NCBI GenBank assembly: GCA_023105745.1
Contig: JALGQZ010000015.1
Location: 18,142,499-18,206,498, forward strand
DNA length: 64,000 nt
Direction: 5' to 3'
Origin: Austropuccinia psidii
Lineage: Eukaryota > Basidiomycota > Pucciniomycetes > Pucciniales > Sphaerophragmiaceae
The position numbers and the translations under genes are program-made. A model generated the notes under the pieces. The model was given only the letters and a program-made list of their open reading frames with translations, made no database searches and was not told the origin of the DNA. This document shows, piece after piece, positions 57,944 through 64,000 of this stretch. How positions within the stretch are numbered: position 1 is the stretch's first letter; each line of letters opens with the position of its first letter.

Positions 57944-60900
57944 TCTAATATGGGGAGAATTATAAAACCTTCATTCATTAAGCATATCAATTATCATGAT
58001 AAAGGGGATTCAGCATGACCAACAGACCACATTTTTCATCTATTTCATTCTCAGAGGTAATATATTTTTGTTCTTCCAAACCAACCCTTTGAAGATCTTA
58101 ATACGTGGCCAATCATTCAAGAATGTGGAATCAATTTCAAATTGTTGAATTTGAACAAATTTATTCACCATGAAGGAAATATCTATCCCCATTGGCAGGG
58201 GTAGCAGGTCTAACCCAGCTAAAACCCAGTTTCAATCTTTCTTCATCCTAGGCTGTAACTTGCTATTTTTATTTGGCTATCTTCCAAGCCGGATTTCCAA
58301 TATTTGGAAATATTCTTCTTAGAATTACTTGAGCCATGTAAAATGTATCATGTTTTAATAATACCATATTGCCCAATATTATTAAAGAACAAAAGGAAAC
58401 TTGAAAGCTGATATAGAGATCCTCATTATTAATTTTTTTTCCTCTTGTCACCCCAAGAATAATTATTCTTATTTCCTCATAAGCTATCACATCAATTATT
58501 GGTTCTCTCTTTTGTGTAAAAGATACTGACATAAGTTCTTGATATTTTCAAAGATAAAAAAGAAATATCAGAATCCCATTCTTTGAGCCATTCCTTATCA
58601 TAATTTCTTCTCAATCATAAAAAACAATATAGTTAATTTTCATTCTTTTTTCAAAATCTTCCTTGATCCCCATTTTGAGGGATTTACTACAGCTTTATAT
58701 ATAAAAGTACCTTGTTCACTCACCTGAGGACCATCCTTCAACTTTCCTATGAGATTTAAACCAAAAAAATATTAAAAAAGAAAATTGACTGATCATAGTC
58801 TTTTATTTATAATCAACCTAAAATTTCACTTTTTTTTGAATGCTAGGGACATAAAGATTATTTGACCTCCAAAATTCACTATTTTAAAATAATCACGTCT
58901 CTTCCCCATGATATCCACAAACTAAGACATCTTTTTTTATCAAAACAAACCTCTTAACATATTATATCCCACATAAAATACTGTAATGTTTGGAAATGAA
59001 TTATTTCTTAATGATATATCTGCCAACCTCAGCTTTGCTACAATAAGTATATCATTGGGAAATATTAATATATCACATTTTAAAGGAAATTTCTTCCAAG
59101 CCATTTTCTTGATAATTTCTATCTTTAAGAAAAATTTCATAGGATTAATTCAACATTTCTCAATAAAAAATAATAAATAGCCACTTCTTTGTCAAAATAA
59201 GATAGTTCAAAACAAAGCATACTTACCTTTATTTCATCTCCTTTTATAAACAATACTCATATTTTGAAGAAAGATATCTACCAAAATTAAGATACTATAA
59301 GAGCACTGGAGGTTGTTCTCAATATTTGAATGAGGTTTAGTTTTCAAAAACAAAATTCTCATGAAAAATTTAATCTCTGTTATATGAATCCATTACAATC
59401 TAATTATTCATTTCTCAAAGATGATAATTAATTTTGCTGCAAAATCAAATTAAGAATTTCATATTTCATCAAAAAAGAATTTTCTTTTGATATTTATGAA
59501 TAATTTTTATTGAGCTCAAACATTTATTTTCTATACATATAGAAAGAGTAAGAAATACCAGGGAGTAAGACAGATGGAATAAAATTCAGCTTCTGAAAAA
59601 ATATGCCAAAAAAATCACCAAAGTAGGTTGCTTTGATATTCTCTAGAGATTGATAAATACCTTTCTGATTATCTCAAAATTTTGTATTCTTTTTTCAGTG
59701 CAATAATAATTCTAAAAAATCCAGAAACTCTTCCTTAATTCATATAGATTGAATCAATTATTTATTCTTTATTGCTGTTTCTGAAAGGATTCCTTGGTGA
59801 TATTGCTAGCTACACCCTATTCTCAAATAAATGGTAAAAATTTACCTTTTGAAAAGTACATTTAAATAATTCATTTCACATATATTCATTATATAATCTT
59901 TTTTCCATACATTTGAAATTGATAAATTACTTCTTTACAAGAATTATCCTGCCATATTTTGGTAATTATGATGATCTTTAAAGACTATTTAAAAAGAAAT
60001 TTCCATACAGTGCGGATTTAAGCTTTTATAATTGGTAATCCATTTATACCTAAGTTCATCCCAATATTGATAAAATTCATTTTTGTATATGATTTGTTTG
60101 GAAGAAATGACTCAAAGCTCTACACACCTGAAAGTAAAATGGGGGAAAAGATTTTTATATTACATAGCTTTAATGCATTTGGTGAATTATACTTCTGTGA
60201 GCCTTAGAGGTAACTTAATATACCCAAAAGACCACAAATACAAAATTAACATATAAATATAAATAAAATAAATTTATTTATATTATTAAAATAAAAATAT
60301 AAACGTAAGATTATATTCAAAATAAAAAAATTTAATTACAATTTAAAAATAAAATTACATTAAATTTTGGAACTATAAAATTACATTTATACTTGAAAAA
60401 ATTAAGTGAAAATGAAATTTTAACAAAATTGTAAAAAAAATAAATAAATTTGGAAAAAAGTTAAATAAAAATTATTATAACTTTTTATATAATAAATAAA
60501 CATATAAAAATTATTTCACCATTGGATTCATCATAAAAAATCAGGTGGGGTCACCTCTGAGTGAAATTCTTGTAGCTCAACTCTAAATAAGCTTGAATTA
60601 AGTTTTTAGTATTTTCAATACAAAAGTTGAGAATCCTCAAAAATTTAATTTAATTCCCACCACATGTGGTGTTAACCATCAATTTTTGTGTTAAAATTGA
60701 GGTGTTGTGTTTAGTTTAGAAGTTATGAGGAATTGAAGTATTTTCAATTGAATTCAATTGAAATGTCAAAATGTGCGCATGTATTACATAAGTGAACTTT
60801 GATTTACATATGAGGTATCAATTATTACTGTATTGTACTGTACAATTCAATTGAATTACATATGTAAATTATAAGTATAATACATGATGAGGAATTAAAG

Positions 60901-60949
60901 GAAAAATAAATTGGAAAGATTAAATTTGGGGGGAAAAAGGAACTCCAGC
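57944..60949. other. AT-rich stretch, no gene seen
   Basis: The frame at 58269-58532 (minus) has an ATG but no recognisable content and overlaps a dispersed repeat. 60,230-60,540 is almost pure A/T. Confidence 0.4.
58165..58310 (+). repeat. Dispersed repeat, copy B
   Basis: It shares ATGAAGGAA, CTATCCCCA, GGTAGCAGGT, AACCCAG and, about 60 bp on, ATCTTCCAAGC(C/T)GGATTT with copy A at 4653-4790, in the same orientation and spacing. Confidence 0.5.
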
Positions 60950-61760
60950 TCTAAGGGGGAGCTAGACCCCCAAACTCCTTGCTGACAGGCGTGGGACGTC
61001 AAAATTCATGCAAAGGTTCATCACTTTTGGCCCGGAATTGAGCTACAGGGTCTGTGGACTCAATTGATGATGAGGTTTTGATACCAACTGGGGTAGTTTT
61101 AGCTGTTGCCAAGAGGGTAAAACTACCCTTAAGATAAAACAATCATAGTAAAAACAGTTTTAACTAGTTTCTACGCCTCTTACACACATTCTGACGTGAT
61201 TTTAAGGCTCTAGGCCAGGTATTGCTATAGTAATGGCTGATTTAAGGGTCTAAAATGGCTAAAAATGGCTTAAACCAGCCCTTTTTGGTCTAAACCAGGG
61301 TTCAATGATGCCATAATTGGCTTTTCTGTTGTCAGACTGTTTTTCACTACTGACAAGAGTAAATTTTACTTTTGGAGTAAGAGAATTGATGGCTATAAAA
61401 GAATGTCTTCTTTGCCCCACTTTTCTCTTCATGTTAGAATCTTTTCCTTTTATTAATTAGTTTAAACACTGTTAAACCAATCAATAAAAGATTCCAACCA
61501 CCATTTTTAAATCATTTTGAGCCTTTTAACCACTTGAAAAAATCATCTTAATCATTGTTTGTAACTTTTATAATCATTTTTACCCCTGAACCACCCCAAA
61601 AGTGAATTAAAGCATCTTTCATCACTGTAAACTTTGTCACTTTGTTTTCAAATTCACTCTGGTCACTTTTGGGCGTGTTTTCTCTTTAATATTCTTTTTA
61701 AATACTTTGTTCTTTAATTAATTGCTTGCAGTTCTTTTCTCAATTAATTTCAATTGAAAT
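60950..61760 (+). repeat. LTR-like or promoter-like GC-richer segment
   Basis: This island has several palindromes: GGGTAGTTTTA / TAAAACTACCC (61091-61101 with 61118-61128) and TTGTCAG / CTGACAA (61329-61335 with 61350-61356). A TATA box follows (GGCTATAAAAGAATG near 61,392), and AATAAAAG polyadenylation-like words lie about 90 bp downstream. The order TATA box, short leader, polyadenylation word matches the U3-R-U5 layout of an LTR. No partner LTR or target duplication could be placed, so a solo LTR is only a possibility. Confidence 0.3.
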
Positions 61761-64000
61761 TTCTCTTGAAGAAATTTATTTTGTAGCCTTGAATATCTCT
61801 TGTAGAGTATTTTTGGATAAATTTTTATTGTTGGTAAAACAATAAATCTTCATAGTATTATTGTTTTATACTAATAAAGTTATAAACAATAAAATTGGTG
61901 TGTTTTCTCTTAAAAATAATATTTCTTACTATTTTTAATTGATTTTTACCTTATACAAATTTTGAGGACAGGAAAAGTACTTGATTTTTAATCAAAGTTT
62001 CATATCCACACCTTAAAACTTCCAATTCAGAGAATTCATAATATCCAATGGTCATCTTTACATATGATTACATATTTCTTACAATGAAATTGGGGCTTAA
62101 AATTTATTTGAACTTTCTTTATAAAATATAAATATGGCCTAAATCAATAAAAGAAATAAATATTCAACTTCTAGTGTTCATTATATTCAAGACCTGGAAT
62201 ATATTTAAAGTAATTTTTTGAACAGTGCAATTCATAATCCTTTGAATGTGTGTGGCCAATCTCTAGGATTTTTTAACAATAAACCAAAATTTAAACAAGA
62301 AGAAAAGATTTTCCTCTTCAGAAGAAATATTTTTCTCACTACTTTTAGTTTGAAATGCCTAAAGATCTTTGAAAACCTTTATTTGAGTACTTCTTGTTTC
62401 TTTTTCAAAATTTTGGATCATTTTTGAGAATGAAGCTCATGTTAAATTAATTTGAAACATTATTTCTGTTTCCATCTGTAAAATTGTTTTACCTTGGTTA
62501 TACCTGTTTTACTCCCCATTTAAAGCTCTGTGGATGAAGCCTTTCTATAGCATTTTTACTTCTTTTGCATTTCAAAAAAGAAACATCTCCATAATTTTCT
62601 TTGGTCATTGATTATCAATATGATACAAAACATTAATATGTTATTTCTTCTTCATAATAATGTGTTCATTGGTTTGATTACATGGAATTCTCATTTTCCT
62701 TTATAATTGAAGAACAATATGTTGAAAAGAGTCAAGAGTGGCTGAAAAATCCCTATATTTTAAATTTCCTTTAGTAATTTAAAAGCTATTCTTTTTCAAA
62801 ATTGATTATACAGACATTTTTCATTTCTTTGAGGTTTCTTGGGAAATGTTTATAAAGCATGGGCTCATGTTTCTTTGAACTCTTTTCAACCCACCTGCAC
62901 TGGCCAGGTTGGAGCCTGTCTGAAGTCAAGCTGGAACCAAAATTTATGTGGGAATAATCCATTATTAATTCCTAATGAAAGCTCCTTTCTTCTGAAACTA
63001 CTAGAATTAAACCAGGGGGCCTTTCTTCAAATTAACTAAAAAGAAATTTCATTTTAAAATATTGGATAATAATTTTCCATTATCCCATAAATACTGGTGA
63101 TGATAAATGCTTCTTTTCCAAGTAATCTTTATTCAAGGTCTATAAATAATGTGAAGAAGTGATGATAATTGTCTAGTTATACTTTGATTCCAGTTATTCC
63201 TGGCTTAAGAGGATGAATCAAGGCTAAAAGATTGTTTCTTCAATATTTCCAAACTTTCAGACCAAAAATTCCATCAAATATTTTCAATAGACTGATTGTT
63301 TATATATGAATTCAAAGTAAAATATTGTTTGTGATACCATTTTCATTCATTTGAACTCATTCATTTCAGCAAAGTCAATCCACTTGATAGAATTAGTCCA
63401 TTCTTCCCATTCAATTGAATTTTCTCAATGGATTATTACATGAATATCACTTAGCAAAAGGAAATTTATTAATAAATTGATATTCTGAATATATCCATTT
63501 CTCTTATAAGAGGTTGTACTTTGTTTTAATTTTTCTACTATATGAATATTCAATTTGAAATTTCAATACTTTGATCTCCAAGATTTACTTCTCAAAACAA
63601 AGTTCAAGAAAAAACTACTAATAATTTGAGGCTCATTGACATTATTTTCCAGCAGACATACTCTTGATCATTTACCTGGCTCATTTGTATCTTGTTTCTT
63701 GATGTTTTTTCATGCAAAAAGCAAGCTTTAAAAAGGCTCAACTCCAATAAAATGATCAATTTTTTAAACACTGGGAAAAACTTATTCATTTAAATTTGAT
63801 CATTATTTGTCTTTGTATTTTAATCTAGGGTTATCTTTGTCCAATTTTTTCCTTCTTTGATGAAAACTATAGTTTTTGGAACTATTTAAATTCTTATCAT
63901 ATTTTCTCAATTTTTTGGTTTTTTGTATTTTTAATTTTTTTGATTCCCTTTTATCTGCGTTCTCTTTCTAGCTTTCATTTTTTTAATTTTAATTGTTTTT
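61761..64000. other. AT-rich stretch to the window end, no gene seen
   Basis: Frames at 62218-62427, 62839-63039 and 63604-63789 are short and show no motif. 62,870-62,930 is briefly GC-richer (CAACCCACCTGCACTGG), faintly resembling 7,575-7,600 (CCAACCCACCTCCACTGG). Confidence 0.4.

Overview
The window reads as genomic DNA of a filamentous basidiomycete, most likely a rust fungus (Pucciniales). The Ty3 gag and pol text closely resembles elements I remember from Austropuccinia psidii; that species call is inference from memory, not a search. The evidence for a eukaryote is one conserved spliceosome-type gene with five short introns, an AT-rich intergenic background, and dense transposon remains whose introns have normal GT-AG borders.

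Layout. 1-11 kb is AT-rich, with an edge exon of a transposon-type zinc-cluster protein, a decayed retropepsin/pol fragment (1.9-2.9 kb), a T-rich to A-rich switch (8.0-8.7 kb) and a decayed hAT transposase (10.6-11.1 kb). 11.3-13.0 kb holds the only clearly intact host gene, a YJU2B/CCDC130 (CWC16 family) homologue. Its six exons join to 1029 nt with no internal stop, and it has a CpG-containing upstream region.

14,971-29,644 is the highlight. A 109-bp terminal inverted repeat pair (about 94% identical), flanked by a near-perfect 8-bp target duplication, bounds a 14.7-kb element. A minus-strand SNF2 helicase gene ends about 240 bp inside the left TIR. A plus-strand MULE transposase gene followed by an OTU cysteine-protease domain ends about 70 bp inside the right TIR. 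Between them lie a Tet/JBP-like 2OG-Fe(II) dioxygenase, unrecognised minus-strand genes, a tRNA-derived SINE, an array of GC-rich hairpins and a 137-bp tandem repeat. All of its recognised genes carry stops or frameshifts. The combination of a DNA-modification-type oxygenase, a chromatin remodeler and a deubiquitinase-like domain with a MULE transposase is the most unusual thing here.

29.7-39.4 kb is gene-poor AT-rich DNA with an inverted copy of the 22.3-23.1 kb repeat near its end. 39,493-48,954 is a complete but inactivated Ty3/gypsy chromovirus on the minus strand: two LTRs, a perfect 5-bp target duplication AGTAC, then gag, protease, RT, RNase H, integrase and chromodomain. 49-64 kb is AT-rich without convincing genes. 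It contains a 114-126-bp tandem array (56.1-56.9 kb), a strictly phased 32-bp minisatellite of 14 copies (57.5-57.94 kb) and an LTR-like promoter region near 61 kb.

Overall this is a transposon graveyard around one housekeeping gene. Many stop codons in the elements are explicable as C-to-T changes, while the host gene keeps its CpGs, which fits cytosine methylation or a RIP-like process acting on repeats.
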